64,000 nucleotides of DNA from positions 62,001 to 126,000 of the forward strand of contig JAIOYW010000003.1 of assembly GCA_021740915.1 (NCBI GenBank), read 5' to 3'. How positions within the stretch are numbered: the first letter of the stretch is position 1; every line of letters starts with the position of its first letter. The translations under genes and the position numbers were made by a program. Below are positions 9,157 through 18,039 of the stretch, piece after piece. The stretch comes from Ignavibacteriales bacterium. GTDB taxonomy: Bacteria > Bacteroidota > Ignavibacteria > Ignavibacteriales > Melioribacteraceae. The notes under the pieces were generated by a model. It did not search any database, had not been told where the DNA came from, and was given only the letters and a program-made list of their open reading frames with translations.

Positions 9157-10134
9157 ATGCCGTCCAAAAATAAACTTCGTGTTTTATTTGTGTCAAGTGG
9201 CAATTCCCCGCAAGGTATTTCGCCATTGGTTCTTTCTCAGGGTAAATCCATGGAAGAACAAGGGATGGACATTGTTTATTTTACTATTAAGAAATCTGGT
9301 TTAATAGGATATGTCTCAAGTATTCCTTCGTTAAAACGAATTATCGGGATGCAAAAACCAGACATTATTCATGCTCATTACTCTTTATCGGGTTTTGTGT
9401 CTGGTTTGACATTTACCAATACTCCGATCGTTGTCTCTTTGATGGGGTCAGATGCAAACATGGGATCAAACTATAGTTCTTTAATCAGAATATTCGCAAA
9501 AAAAATATGGTCTCGAGTTATTGTAAAAAGCGCTTCCATGAACAGAGATTTGAAACTTAGTAATGTAAATGTTATTCCCAACGGTGTCGATTTAAATCGG
9601 TTTAAATGCTTGGATAAGGCGGAATCTAAAACGCTTGTGAGATTTGCGACTGACAAGATAGTTATTTCATTCTTTTCAGACCCAGCCCGATATGAAAAGA
9701 ATTTTAGTCTAGCTCAAGAGGCGGTTTACAGTTTCGAGAATGCAAAAAATATTGAATTCCGAGTCATTTACGATATCCCCTTTGACTCGGTACCAATTTA
9801 TCTTAATGCAACTGATATATTAATATCTTCTTCATTATGGGAGGGATCACCTAACATAATAAAAGAGGCTATGGCATGTAATGTCGTCGTAGTGGCTACT
9901 GCCGTTGGAGATATCCCTGAATTATTTGATGGAACATCAGGGTATTTCCAATCTTCACATGATTTAAAAGATATGATCGATAAACTTAATAATGCATACG
10001 ACCACATTGTCAATAAAAGAGCGATTAATGGGAGAGAGAAGATTATTGATGCATGTTTAGATTCAAATTCTATCGCTGCAAAATTGTGTATGTTGTATAA
10101 TGAAGCGAAAACAAGAAATTCAAGTGGAAGTTAA
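9157..10134 (+). CDS. Glycosyltransferase family 4
   Basis: A 325-residue GT-B enzyme, slightly short for GT4. It has the early PDIIHAHYSLSGF strand, the interdomain VIPNGVDLNRF near residue 145, and the EX7E motif in SSLWEGSPNIIKEAM, followed by VVVVATAVGDIPEL. The ATG at 9157 is preceded by AAGGA at 9148-9152. It opens the second run of overlapping genes and its stop shares one base with the next ATG (TAATG). A retaining transferase adding one residue to the lipid-linked glycan is the expected role. Confidence 0.85.
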   Translation: MPSKNKLRVLFVSSGNSPQGISPLVLSQGKSMEEQGMDIVYFTIKKSGLIGYVSSIPSLKRIIGMQKPDIIHAHYSLSGFVSGLTFTNTPIVVSLMGSDANMGSNYSSLIRIFAKKIWSRVIVKSASMNRDLKLSNVNVIPNGVDLNRFKCLDKAESKTLVRFATDKIVISFFSDPARYEKNFSLAQEAVYSFENAKNIEFRVIYDIPFDSVPIYLNATDILISSSLWEGSPNIIKEAMACNVVVVATAVGDIPELFDGTSGYFQSSHDLKDMIDKLNNAYDHIVNKRAINGREKIIDACLDSNSIAAKLCMLYNEAKTRNSSGS

Positions 10135-11219
10135 TGATCATTATGAAAGTACTAATTGATATAGGCCACCCTGCTCATGTGCATTATTTCAAAAATCTTA
10201 TAATTCAATTGGTGAATTTTGGTGAAACAGTATTGGTCGTCGCACGCGACAAAGAGGTTTCACATTTGTTACTTGATAGCAATAATATACCCTATTGTTC
10301 ACGTGGGGCTGGCGGCACTTGGTTTTTGAGTAAGGCCTTATATCTTTTTATTGGCACCTGGAGGGTACTGAAGGTTGCACAAAAATATAAGCCTGATGTA
10401 TTCCTTAGTGCTGGTTCAATGTATGCTTCTGTTGCTTCAAAAGTTATGAATAAACCACATATTGCTATTGAAGATTCGGAAAATTTGGAACAGATCAGGA
10501 TTTACAAACCTTTTACTGACTTAATCATTTCTCCAAAGTATTGCAAAAAGAAATTTGGGGCAAAAAATATTAGAATTAATGGATTTTTGCAAAGTGCATA
10601 TCTTAGATCAGAATATTTTACACCTAATGAGAAAATATTTGAGGTGCTTGGATTGCAATTTGGAGCTCCATATTTTATCTTAAGATTCGTAGCTTTGGGA
10701 GCCTCCCATGATAGAGGATTAAAAACTTCCAATATCCACGAGCGTTACTTATTGGTTGAGGAACTAAAAAAGCATGGTAGGGTATTTATCAGTTCAGAAG
10801 GATTGCTGCCGGATTCACTGTTGGAGTATGCAATAAAGATTCCACCGCATCAGATGCATGATGCAATTTACTATTCTAAAGCTGTTCTTGGAGAGAGTGG
10901 TGCTATGACTAACGAAGCTGCATTTTTAGGAGTACCAAGTTACCTCTTAGTCGATCCCAATCTTGGTGTTCATTATGGATTTAGAGATCTTGGATTGAAA
11001 AAAATATTTCAAGGTTTTTCCGACACATTCAAGAACGAATTGAAAACTGATTTAATCAAGTTAGATTTAATTCAGGAAAACAATAGAACGATTGCATTGG
11101 AATATCAAAAAAAAAGTTTAGATCTAACAGTTTTTTTACATTGGACATTAAATAATTTGCCAAAATCTCTAGACTTGGATTTCATAATGCATTCTTACTG
11201 GAGCGATAATGTACAATAA
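10134..11219 (+). CDS. DUF354 family protein (GT-B fold, possible glycosyltransferase)
   Basis: A 361-residue protein recognised by its N-terminal VLIDIGHPAHVHYFKNL and by GESGAMTNEAAFLGVPSYL near residue 255, both hallmarks of DUF354. The family has a GT-B-like fold resembling UDP-GlcNAc 2-epimerase/MurG and is common in polysaccharide loci, but I know of no firmly assigned reaction. ATG 10134 overlaps the previous stop; an internal ATG at 10143 would start directly at the conserved block and is equally plausible. The adjacent gene encodes a PIG-L deacetylase, so an N-acetylhexosamine may be handled here. Confidence 0.75.
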   Translation: MIIMKVLIDIGHPAHVHYFKNLIIQLVNFGETVLVVARDKEVSHLLLDSNNIPYCSRGAGGTWFLSKALYLFIGTWRVLKVAQKYKPDVFLSAGSMYASVASKVMNKPHIAIEDSENLEQIRIYKPFTDLIISPKYCKKKFGAKNIRINGFLQSAYLRSEYFTPNEKIFEVLGLQFGAPYFILRFVALGASHDRGLKTSNIHERYLLVEELKKHGRVFISSEGLLPDSLLEYAIKIPPHQMHDAIYYSKAVLGESGAMTNEAAFLGVPSYLLVDPNLGVHYGFRDLGLKKIFQGFSDTFKNELKTDLIKLDLIQENNRTIALEYQKKSLDLTVFLHWTLNNLPKSLDLDFIMHSYWSDNVQ

Positions 11220-11835
11220 AATATTAATTCTTGCACCTCACACTGACGATGGAGAACTTGGTTGTGGAGGAACAATAGCTAAATTTGTTGAAGAGGGTAA
11301 ACATATTACGGTTGCTGCTTTTTCAACAGCCGAAGATTCTGTACCCGAAGGTTTTCCAAAAAATGCACTTGAGGGAGAATTCAAATCAGCAATGTCGGTA
11401 CTTGGAGTTCCCGAGGAAAACCTAATAATTTATAAATTTAAGGTTCGACATTTCCCAGCATTCAGACAAGAAATTCTTGAAGAATTAGTTAAAATACGTA
11501 GCAAAATTAATCCAGATCTTGTGTTTGTCCCATCTCCTAATGACATCCATCAAGATCATCAAGTAATCACGGCTGAAGGATTACGAACTTTTAAGAAAGT
11601 TTCTATCTTAGGTTATGAATTACCATGGAACAATATAGTGTTTGAGACAAAGTGTTTTGTGCCTCTTGAACGGCGGCATATAGAGAAGAAAATTCTGGCA
11701 TTGGAGTGCTACAGAACTCAACAGCACCGGTCATACCTTAGTAGCGAATTTATAATTGGGTTGGCAAAAACAAGAGGAACTCAGTTTGAGAACGCATTTG
11801 CAGAGTCATTTGAAGTACTACGGCTAATTTTATGA
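11209..11835 (+). CDS. PIG-L (LmbE-like) Zn-dependent deacetylase
   Basis: A 208-residue cytoplasmic protein with the zinc-site motif APHTDDGELGCGGT (residues 9-22, the AHPDDE-type motif) and the later FVPSPNDIHQDHQ, which supplies the third metal ligand and the second catalytic His. The family removes N-acetyl groups from GlcNAc-containing conjugates and related small molecules. Its start overlaps the DUF354 gene by 11 bases and its end overlaps the GNAT gene by ATGA. A deacetylase followed directly by an acetyltransferase suggests that one amine is unmasked and then re-acylated, which is inference from order. Confidence 0.85.
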   Translation: MYNKILILAPHTDDGELGCGGTIAKFVEEGKHITVAAFSTAEDSVPEGFPKNALEGEFKSAMSVLGVPEENLIIYKFKVRHFPAFRQEILEELVKIRSKINPDLVFVPSPNDIHQDHQVITAEGLRTFKKVSILGYELPWNNIVFETKCFVPLERRHIEKKILALECYRTQQHRSYLSSEFIIGLAKTRGTQFENAFAESFEVLRLIL

Positions 11836-12251
11836 TTTACAAGATTAGCAAGCAATTTTTGGAAGAGAATATTGATGAGTTTTTGGCTTTAATTCAAGAT
11901 GTTGAGCACGAATATTGGTCGAATGAAAATTTTTTTATTGAACTTCCCGGTAAATGGGAGTTCAGTTTTTATTTTAGAATGAATGATGTGATTGCGGGGT
12001 TTATTATAGTTTCCGAGAAAGGAAATTGTTTGCATATTCACAAATTAATGGTTAGAGAGGATTTACGTGGCCGCAATGTTGGAAAAAAACTGCTTGATAA
12101 ACTTTCTGTGGTTGCCATAGAGAAATTTAATAAGTTGTCACTGAAAGTTTACTCAAATAATCTTCGTGCTATACACTTTTACGAGAAAAATGGTTTTTCA
12201 CAAATAAACCTTTTTAATGACTTAATTTATATGGAGAAACAGATAAATTGA
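11832..12251 (+). CDS. GNAT family N-acyltransferase
   Basis: A 139-residue GNAT protein. HIHKLMVREDLRGRNVGKKL near residue 65-85 contains the acyl-CoA pyrophosphate loop (R-x-x-G-x-G/N type; here RGRNVGKKL), and NNLRAIHFYEKNGF near residue 115 is the usual C-terminal acetyl-CoA motif. It probably acylates an amino sugar, in view of the PIG-L deacetylase just upstream. Starts by ATGA overlap, and the next gene starts by TTGA overlap at 12248, so the four genes form one translationally coupled chain. Confidence 0.8.
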   Translation: MIYKISKQFLEENIDEFLALIQDVEHEYWSNENFFIELPGKWEFSFYFRMNDVIAGFIIVSEKGNCLHIHKLMVREDLRGRNVGKKLLDKLSVVAIEKFNKLSLKVYSNNLRAIHFYEKNGFSQINLFNDLIYMEKQIN

Positions 12252-12925
12252 GAATTGGAATTCACCAACCCAATTACATGCCATACCTCGGATTTTTTGA
12301 GAAATTTGTCAAATCTGATGTTTTTGTTATTCTTGACCATGTTCAATACACTAAAAATGGATTCCAGAACAGAAACAAAATTTATACTCATAATGGTCCC
12401 ATTTGGTTGACAGTACCGGTTCAATACAAGCTTGGGATTGAAACGAGCAGCATAAAAATCGATAATACAAAAAAATGGCGAAAACAACACCTATCTTCAA
12501 TTAGTCAAAATTACTCAAAATCTCCATATTTTGATGAAATTATGCCAGATCTGACAAGGATATTTTCTAATGAATGGGTCTACCTTAAAGATTTGAACGA
12601 ATCATTGTTAATGTATGCTTTTTCTATTCTGGACTCTGCTAAGAGGATAATACACTCGTCGGATCTTGGATTAAAATGTACCGGATCTGACCTGATTCTG
12701 GAAATTTGTCAGCAAGTGAACGCCACGGATTACTACTCAGGTGCATCAGGGATATCATACCTCAATTTGGAACATTTTAAAGATGCAAAGATAGATGTTG
12801 TTTTTCAAGACTTCAAGGCACTCGCCTATAAGCAAATGCATGGCAATTTTGTCCCAAATCTCGCATTCATTGATTTTCTTTTCAACGAAGGCATTCATAA
12901 TTTCAAATACAATATTTTTTCTTGA
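12248..12925 (+). CDS. WbqC-like family protein
   Basis: A 225-residue protein starting with GIHQPNYMPYLGFFEKF and continuing with DHVQYTKNGFQNRNKI, the diagnostic N-terminal block of the WbqC family. WbqC proteins are frequent in O-antigen loci and are thought to help install unusual modifications, but their chemistry is not settled. The TTG start at 12248 overlaps the preceding TGA, which is why an ATG is absent. It is followed after 6 bases by the FemAB-like gene, a neighbour that could supply an amino-acyl transfer. Confidence 0.82.
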   Translation: MRIGIHQPNYMPYLGFFEKFVKSDVFVILDHVQYTKNGFQNRNKIYTHNGPIWLTVPVQYKLGIETSSIKIDNTKKWRKQHLSSISQNYSKSPYFDEIMPDLTRIFSNEWVYLKDLNESLLMYAFSILDSAKRIIHSSDLGLKCTGSDLILEICQQVNATDYYSGASGISYLNLEHFKDAKIDVVFQDFKALAYKQMHGNFVPNLAFIDFLFNEGIHNFKYNIFS

Positions 12926-12931
12926 GAGCAA

Positions 12932-13870
12932 ATGGATCGAATTAATTTATTCCAAATTGAGAATATTAAAAATTTTTGGAATAATCAGGAATCACATCTG
13001 ACTGTAACAGTTAAGTTTGAAAGGGATGGGCATTTGTTAGGCATCCTGCAAGGGTTGTTATTTAACGACCCAGGCTTAAAAGGTAAATTTAGTCGTAGAT
13101 GTATTGTTTGGGGGGGGCCAGTTATTGCCGAAACAGCCAAAGATAAAAATGCAATTTGTTGGGAACTGCTCGAAAATTTTCTGGTTCAGATCAATAGTAG
13201 GGCAATTTATGTTGAATTCAGAAATTTATTCGATTGTTCCAAATATCGAGAAATTTTCGAGGAATTTGGCTTTGAATATTATGACCACTTGAACTTCATC
13301 AATTTAATAGATGACGAAGTTTCCGTTAAAAAACGGATTAGCCAAAGTAAACTTCGACAGATTAAAAAGTCAATAAAAGCAGGGGCTGAAATCATTGTGT
13401 CAACCGATGAAAATGAAATCAGAGAATTCTACCGAATCCTCTCAGAACTTTACCGTTCCAAGATTAAAACACCACTACCCGACATTGACTACTTCCTCAA
13501 TTTCACAAAATATAAAATTGGTGTTTATCTTTTAATAAAATACCAAGATCGAATCATCGGGGGTCTGATGGGTGGAGTTTATGGTGATACAATTTATGAA
13601 CTTTATGTATGTGGTGAAGATGGTAAATATAAAGATGTTTATCCGAGTGTTTTAGCTACGTATGCCGCACTTGATTATGGCCTGAAAAATAATCTAAAGT
13701 ATTTTGATTTTCTTGGCGCCGGAAAACCGAATGAGGATTATGGTGTGAGGGAATTCAAAAAAAAATTTGGCGGTGAATTGGTCAACTATGGCCGTTTCAA
13801 ACTGATCCTTAACAAGCCTTTATATAAAATTGGTGAACTTGGGATAAAATTACTTAAGAAATATGGTTGA
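12932..13870 (+). CDS. FemAB-like / BioF2-like GNAT acyltransferase
   Basis: A 312-residue protein with two GNAT-like halves. The second half shows SKLRQIKKSIKAG near residue 135, GVYLLIKYQDRIIGGLMGGVYGD near residue 195 and the C-terminal YFDFLGAGKPNEDYGVREFKKKFG, a FemAB/PF13480 signature. Relatives transfer amino acids from aminoacyl-tRNA to peptidoglycan precursors or act on exopolysaccharides in PEP-CTERM/XrtA loci. Its end overlaps the CE4-like gene by 8 bases. An amino-acyl transfer to the glycan would match the ATP-grasp and asparagine-synthase-like genes upstream, but the substrate is unproven. Confidence 0.75.
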   Translation: MDRINLFQIENIKNFWNNQESHLTVTVKFERDGHLLGILQGLLFNDPGLKGKFSRRCIVWGGPVIAETAKDKNAICWELLENFLVQINSRAIYVEFRNLFDCSKYREIFEEFGFEYYDHLNFINLIDDEVSVKKRISQSKLRQIKKSIKAGAEIIVSTDENEIREFYRILSELYRSKIKTPLPDIDYFLNFTKYKIGVYLLIKYQDRIIGGLMGGVYGDTIYELYVCGEDGKYKDVYPSVLATYAALDYGLKNNLKYFDFLGAGKPNEDYGVREFKKKFGGELVNYGRFKLILNKPLYKIGELGIKLLKKYG

Positions 13871-14642
13871 TTTCACACTCCGATATTTGAACAGACTACT
13901 CTATCTCCTCAAGGAAGTAAATTTTGATTTTTATTCATTTGTCGATTTTATAAAAAATCAGCAAAAAAAACTCGTCCTCCTCCGTCACGATGTCGATCTC
14001 AAGCCAGAAAACTCCCTTGCTACAGCTAAGCTTGAACATTCTCTTGGGATACAGGGCACGTATTACTTTCGTATAATTTCGGAAACATTCAAACCTGATA
14101 TCATCAAAGAAATTTCTGATCTTGGTCACGAAATAGGTTATCATTACGAGGATATGGATCTTGTTGAGGCTGCCGATTTGGAAAAACATATCGATCTTGC
14201 CTATGAGAGTTTTTGCAGGAATCTTGAGAAATTACGCAAAGTAGTTCCAATCAATACGGCTTGTATGCATGGCAGTCCCCGGGCAAAATACGATAACAAA
14301 ATGATCTGGTCAAAATTTAATTACCGGGAGCTCGGCATTATCGGCGAGCCCTATTTCGACATCGATTTTAACGAATTCCTATACCTTACCGACACCGGGC
14401 GGCGCTGGAATGGTGATAAAGTAAGCGTAAGGGACAAGGTTAATACAAAATACAATTTCAATTTTAAGTCCACACAGGACATAATCAACGCGATTCCTCA
14501 GTTGCCCGATAAGATCATGATCAATATTCACCCACAGCGCTGGAATGACAAACTTATCCCTTGGACAACAGAACTTGTGTCGCAAAATCTTAAAAATATA
14601 GTTAAATACTTCCTGATACGTTCCCGTAATAGCAGATTTTAA
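13863..14642 (+). CDS. Polysaccharide deacetylase-like protein (CE4-type fold)
   Basis: A 259-residue protein with LVLLRHDVDLKPENS near residue 38-52, a CE4-type Asp-bearing motif, GHEIGYHYED near residue 90 as a candidate metal His motif, and the C-terminal MINIHPQRW near residue 220. No signal peptide is visible, so it probably works in the cytoplasm on a lipid- or nucleotide-linked sugar, or is a catalytically altered relative. It ends the second overlapping gene run. Its last 115 bases are repeated about 1 kb downstream, on the other side of the hicBA pair, which suggests a rearrangement at this gene end. Confidence 0.72.
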   Translation: MVDFTLRYLNRLLYLLKEVNFDFYSFVDFIKNQQKKLVLLRHDVDLKPENSLATAKLEHSLGIQGTYYFRIISETFKPDIIKEISDLGHEIGYHYEDMDLVEAADLEKHIDLAYESFCRNLEKLRKVVPINTACMHGSPRAKYDNKMIWSKFNYRELGIIGEPYFDIDFNEFLYLTDTGRRWNGDKVSVRDKVNTKYNFNFKSTQDIINAIPQLPDKIMINIHPQRWNDKLIPWTTELVSQNLKNIVKYFLIRSRNSRF

Positions 14643-14993
14643 TCCTCTTTTACCTGCCTTTTTGTAAGCCCTATTTTTTCTATTTGATTTTCACTTTTTG
14701 GAGCCAATCCTTTTTGGGTTTTCCGAAGGCATTCTGGTTCCTGTTTGCTCAGTATGCTTTCACTAATGTAATTAATATGCAACTGACCAGCCCTTTTTCT
14801 GGCGTTTTTTGATTATAATCTAAAACTCAGGGAGCAAAACGTCATACCGCAATACTACATTTTATTATTAAGATTCTGCGCGCCAACCCGGGTTAAATTT
14901 CAGATTTGAGGACCGAGTCTTTTTTTGAATCCTGTCTCTTTGCAGTCTGTTGCGAAATTTCCTTATATTTAGAAAATATAAAGTGAAAATATT
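14643..14993. other. Intergenic gap before hicBA
   Basis: A 351-base gap with no gene I can support. Bases 14831-14852 resemble 57231-57252 (18 of 22 positions identical, including the shared CATACCGCAA/TATACCGCAA core). The second copy is the right part of an attC-like dyad, so this could be a relic of a recombination site ahead of hicBA. There is no clear intrinsic terminator after the CE4-like gene. The hicB start is preceded by A-rich sequence rather than a strong Shine-Dalgarno. Confidence 0.4.
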
Positions 14994-15245
14994 ATGAGTG
15001 ATATTAAACAAAAATCAATCCGCAAGAAAAAACAACTGCCAATAATTATTGAAAAGGACGAGGATAATTTTTATGTGGTCGAATGTCCGGTATTTGAAGG
15101 CTGCTATTCACAAGGGGCTACTCTCGATGAAGCTTTGAAAAATATCAGAGAAGTTGTCGAGTTAATTCTGGAGGAAAAATCCAATTATAAAATCCTTAAG
15201 GATTATAATCCTTCAGAGATCAGTTTACATACAATAACAATTTAA
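14994..15245 (+). CDS. hicB: HicB-type antitoxin
   Basis: An 83-residue HicB_lk protein. KDEDNFYVVECPVFEGCYSQ (about 22-41) followed by GATLDEALKNIREVVEL is the typical partly degraded RNase-H-like HicB fold, which binds HicA and usually autoregulates the operon. A positively charged N-terminal KQKSIRKKKQ precedes it; no separate C-terminal helix-turn-helix is evident. The toxin gene follows after 3 bases. The antitoxin-first order is common. Embedding in a polysaccharide locus is best explained as mobile or stabilising cargo. Confidence 0.88.
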   Translation: MSDIKQKSIRKKKQLPIIIEKDEDNFYVVECPVFEGCYSQGATLDEALKNIREVVELILEEKSNYKILKDYNPSEISLHTITI

Positions 15246-15248
15246 ATT

Positions 15249-15464
15249 ATGTCCGGATTACCAATAATTCAAGGTAAAGATGTTATTAAAGCTTTGCAAA
15301 AAATTGGCTATGAAAAAACCAGGCAGAAAGGTAGTCATATCAGATTGCAGTGTACCGGCAGAAAATCTATTCTTGTGCCAGACCATACTATTGGCAGGGG
15401 TTTACTTCGCAAAATATTAAGAGATGCAAGTATTTCTCCCGAAGATTTTATTAGATTGCTGTGA
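15249..15464 (+). CDS. hicA: HicA-type mRNA interferase toxin
   Basis: A 71-residue HicA with the dsRBD-like fold. GKDVIKALQKIGYEKTRQ leads to KGSHIRLQ near residue 30, where the His is the catalytic residue of the family, and PDHTIGRGLLRKILRDA near residues 48-64 is the conserved second half. HicA cleaves mRNA when not bound by HicB. The gene is intact and its catalytic His is present, so the pair is probably active. The stop at 15462-15464 is followed by an A/T-rich perfect inverted repeat at 15479-15497. Confidence 0.88.
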   Translation: MSGLPIIQGKDVIKALQKIGYEKTRQKGSHIRLQCTGRKSILVPDHTIGRGLLRKILRDASISPEDFIRLL

Positions 15465-15478
15465 AATTTTAGACATAA

Positions 15479-15497
15479 TTTATTTTAAGCTAAAATA
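15479..15497. repeat. A/T-rich inverted repeat after hicA
   Basis: Arms 15479-15486 and 15490-15497 pair perfectly (TTATTTTA and TAAAATAA) around a 3-base AGC loop. It lies 15 bases past the hicA stop. It might be a weak bidirectional terminator, but it has no G:C pairs in the stem and no long T tract, so its stability is low. Confidence 0.35.
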
Positions 15498-15525
15498 ATA
15501 ATTCGTAAAAACTTTATTTTGCAGG

Positions 15526-15648
15526 GATGATAAACATTCATCCACAGCGCTGGAACGACAAACTTATCCCCTAGACGACAGAACTTGTTTCGCAAAATCT
15601 TAAAAATATAGTTAAATACTTCCTGATACGTTCCCGTAATAATAAGTA
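15526..15648 (+). pseudogene. Remnant copy of the 3' end of the CE4-like deacetylase gene
   Basis: Bases 15526-15640 match 14517-14631 with 8 mismatches in 115, and the last ~45 bases are identical. Read in frame it gives MINIHPQRWNDKLIP, then a TAG where the intact gene has TGG (Trp), then the same C-terminal residues and an altered ending (NNK instead of NSRF). It is therefore a dead fragment. It forms a direct repeat with the live gene about 1,009 bases away, with hicBA between the copies. Either a second deacetylase gene was destroyed when hicBA arrived, or a duplication accompanied the insertion. Confidence 0.8.
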
Positions 15649-16594
15649 ACAAATTCCCTCCTTCTTCTGCAGTAATAGCCACATTCCTTTAAGAATTAAT
15701 TCTTCAGTCTCCCCATTTCAATTATTCCTGTTTCCGATCCCAATGCTACTCATTGTTTTTGTAAAGAAGAGAATCCGAAATCCCTTTCCTTTTGTAATCA
15801 ACCAAAAGGCATGCAATATTTAGCCCATTATCAGCATAATCTTATATTATTCGATAAAATTCTGAGCGCTTAATCCCAAGAAATATCACTTGTGAAATTT
15901 CCGTCAAAGAAATTGATGATAATTACATAAATTTGCGAAACAAATATCTCTGGATATGTCAAAAACTCTTGTGACTTACGGGGCGGAGCTGTATCCGGAT
16001 TGCTGTAGTTTTTAAAGATAATTGAACCGATTATCGATTTACTTCATATTCATACCTTCCCAAAAAATTTCATAATCTATTGATCAATACACATTAATAA
16101 TAACCGACTATTGATATTTATTCTATAGTTTCGAAGAGTAATTACTATTTGTTCTTGGAATTCTAAAATACTTGGATATTGATAAATTAATGTGAGAGTT
16201 CAAAATCCGTTTGGATTTGCTGAAAAGGAATTGGTAATAGGATTACCGGGGTAATTATTTAAATTGGATTCTTTTCGTGCAGTTTAGCTGTATTTGAAAT
16301 ACATCCTGATATCCGTTCCACCAATTAAATTTCCGAATTTACAGAAACGCATCTAGGCTGAAATAATGGAAGACGAATAGACAACAATATCCAGCCGGAT
16401 AAACAAGATGGTTTATATACTTGATTAGCAAAATGAGAATAGTTCAATTATTAATTACAAAAACAGTTTATACAAGCACTGTATTATTCTAATCCCTTAA
16501 ATACCCTTTCGAATAGTTTAGAGATTTTTATACGAGTAATTATAAAATTTGCGGCTATATACTTATGTGCGTCTAATAATGGAATCAATTCAAA
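15649..16594. other. Intergenic gap before cysQ
   Basis: About 946 bases with stop codons in all frames and no protein I recognise. The composition is A/T-rich and looks like decayed or non-coding sequence. No tRNA, clear riboswitch or strong hairpin was seen by eye. The promoter of the cys operon is expected near the 3' end, but I could not identify it with confidence. Confidence 0.4.
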
Positions 16595-17365
16595 ATGCTT
16601 GAAGAATTAATCGGAATTGCAATAGAAGCGGGAAGAGCCGTGCTGGAAATCTATACTTCTGACACATTTTTTGTAAAAGAGAAAAGTGATAAGTCTCCTC
16701 TCACACTTGCCGATGAAAAATCGCACGATATTATTTATAAAAGATTGACCGCAGTTTTTCCTGATATACCTGTGATATCTGAAGAGGGAAAAGATATAGC
16801 ATACGATCTTCGAAAAGGGTATGAACGATTTTTTCTCGTTGACCCACTGGATGGCACAAAAGAATTCGTAAATAAAAATGGCGAATTCACTATAAATATA
16901 GCCCTGATTGAAAATAACCTGCCTGTTGCCGGGGTTATTTATATTCCGGTAAGTAATGAAACATATTACGGATCGGTTCACCTTGGTTCCTTCAAAATCG
17001 ATTCAGCGGGAATTGTTTCTCCGATCAACGTCAGCAGCAAATCGATAGACGACGAATTGGATGTTGTCCAAAGCAGATCACATTCCGGCGAGGAAGAATC
17101 ACGGTTTTACTCCAAATATAGAGTCCGAAATAAATTATCTAAGGGAAGTTCACTTAAAATTTGCCTTGTGGCAGAAGGAAAAGCAGATCTTTACTTTAGA
17201 AGCGGACCGACTTATGAATGGGATATCGCTGCAGGACATGCAATTCTTCTTGGTGCAAATGGGTTTTTTGTTACAAAAGATTATGAAAAGCAAAACTATA
17301 ATAAGCCCGCTTTGCTTAATACAGGATTTGTTGCTTCCTCCTTTCCTGTCACGGGTCTGAAATAA
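16595..17365 (+). CDS. cysQ: 3'(2'),5'-bisphosphate nucleotidase CysQ
   Basis: A 256-residue inositol-monophosphatase-fold phosphatase. KSPLTLADEKSHDII (about 30-44), VISEEGKDI near residue 60 and DPLDGTKEF near residue 83 are the metal-binding motifs, and YEWDIAAGHAIL near residue 208 is the C-terminal motif (WDxAAG). CysQ removes the 3'-phosphate of PAP, the by-product of PAPS-dependent sulfation, and so relieves product inhibition of sulfotransferases. It leads a five-gene sulfate-activation run, with cysC next. Two sulfotransferase genes lie at 30532 and 41749, which would produce the PAP. Confidence 0.92.
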   Translation: MLEELIGIAIEAGRAVLEIYTSDTFFVKEKSDKSPLTLADEKSHDIIYKRLTAVFPDIPVISEEGKDIAYDLRKGYERFFLVDPLDGTKEFVNKNGEFTINIALIENNLPVAGVIYIPVSNETYYGSVHLGSFKIDSAGIVSPINVSSKSIDDELDVVQSRSHSGEEESRFYSKYRVRNKLSKGSSLKICLVAEGKADLYFRSGPTYEWDIAAGHAILLGANGFFVTKDYEKQNYNKPALLNTGFVASSFPVTGLK

Positions 17366-17392
17366 TTGTGTGCGAGGAAAAGAGTAGCCGGT

Positions 17393-18010
17393 ATGGTAAA
17401 CGAATCTGAAAATAATCTGCTCTGGCATCCTAATAGTGTAACACGAGAAGACAGGGAAAAAATAAATTATCAGAGGGGAGTATGTCTCTGGTTCACGGGA
17501 TTAAGCGGTAGTGGAAAATCAACTATTGCGAACGAACTTGAGCGACACTTGAACCATTCGGGTTATAGAACTTATTTACTGGATGGTGACAATATAAGGT
17601 TAGGTCTAAATAAAGACCTTGGTTTTTCAGAGAAGGATAGAACAGAAAACATCAGAAGAATCGGTGAAATTGCAAAATTATTTGTTGATGCCGGAATAAT
17701 AGTTCTGACTGCTTTTATATCTCCATATAGAATAGATAGACAAAATGTCCGCGATCTCTTAAGTCCGGGCGATTTTATTGAAATTTTTGTAAATGCTGAT
17801 ATTAGTGTATGCGAAAGTAGGGATCCGAAAGGGCTTTATAAAAAAGCACGTGCCGGTAAGATAAATAATTTCACAGGTATTTCAGCTCCGTATGAAAAAC
17901 CATTAAAACCCGAGTTAAATCTGATAAATGCTGACGAGGGGGATATTATTCAAAATACCGGAAAAATACTTAACTTTTTATACGAAAGAAACATCATAAA
18001 AAATACTTAA
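17393..18010 (+). CDS. cysC: Adenylyl-sulfate kinase (APS kinase)
   Basis: A 205-residue kinase from ATG 17393; an in-frame TTG at 17366 directly after the cysQ stop would add nine residues. VTREDRE near the N-terminus, the P-loop WFTGLSGSGKST near residue 34 and YLLDGDNIRLGLNKDLGFS near residue 60 are diagnostic. FVDAGIIVLTAFISPYR and DPKGLYKKARAG complete the family pattern. It phosphorylates APS to PAPS, the sulfate donor for sulfotransferases. It is a free-standing protein, not fused to CysN as in NodQ. No APS or PAPS reductase is in the window, so the route here points to sulfation rather than cysteine synthesis. Confidence 0.93.
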   Translation: MVNESENNLLWHPNSVTREDREKINYQRGVCLWFTGLSGSGKSTIANELERHLNHSGYRTYLLDGDNIRLGLNKDLGFSEKDRTENIRRIGEIAKLFVDAGIIVLTAFISPYRIDRQNVRDLLSPGDFIEIFVNADISVCESRDPKGLYKKARAGKINNFTGISAPYEKPLKPELNLINADEGDIIQNTGKILNFLYERNIIKNT

Positions 18011-18039
18011 ACTAAACCATTCAATTAATTTAACGAAGT

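Noticed and set aside
15485-15682. Minus-strand frame across the deacetylase remnant
   Set aside because: It mirrors the minus-strand shadow of the intact gene at 14379-14585 and has no independent support.
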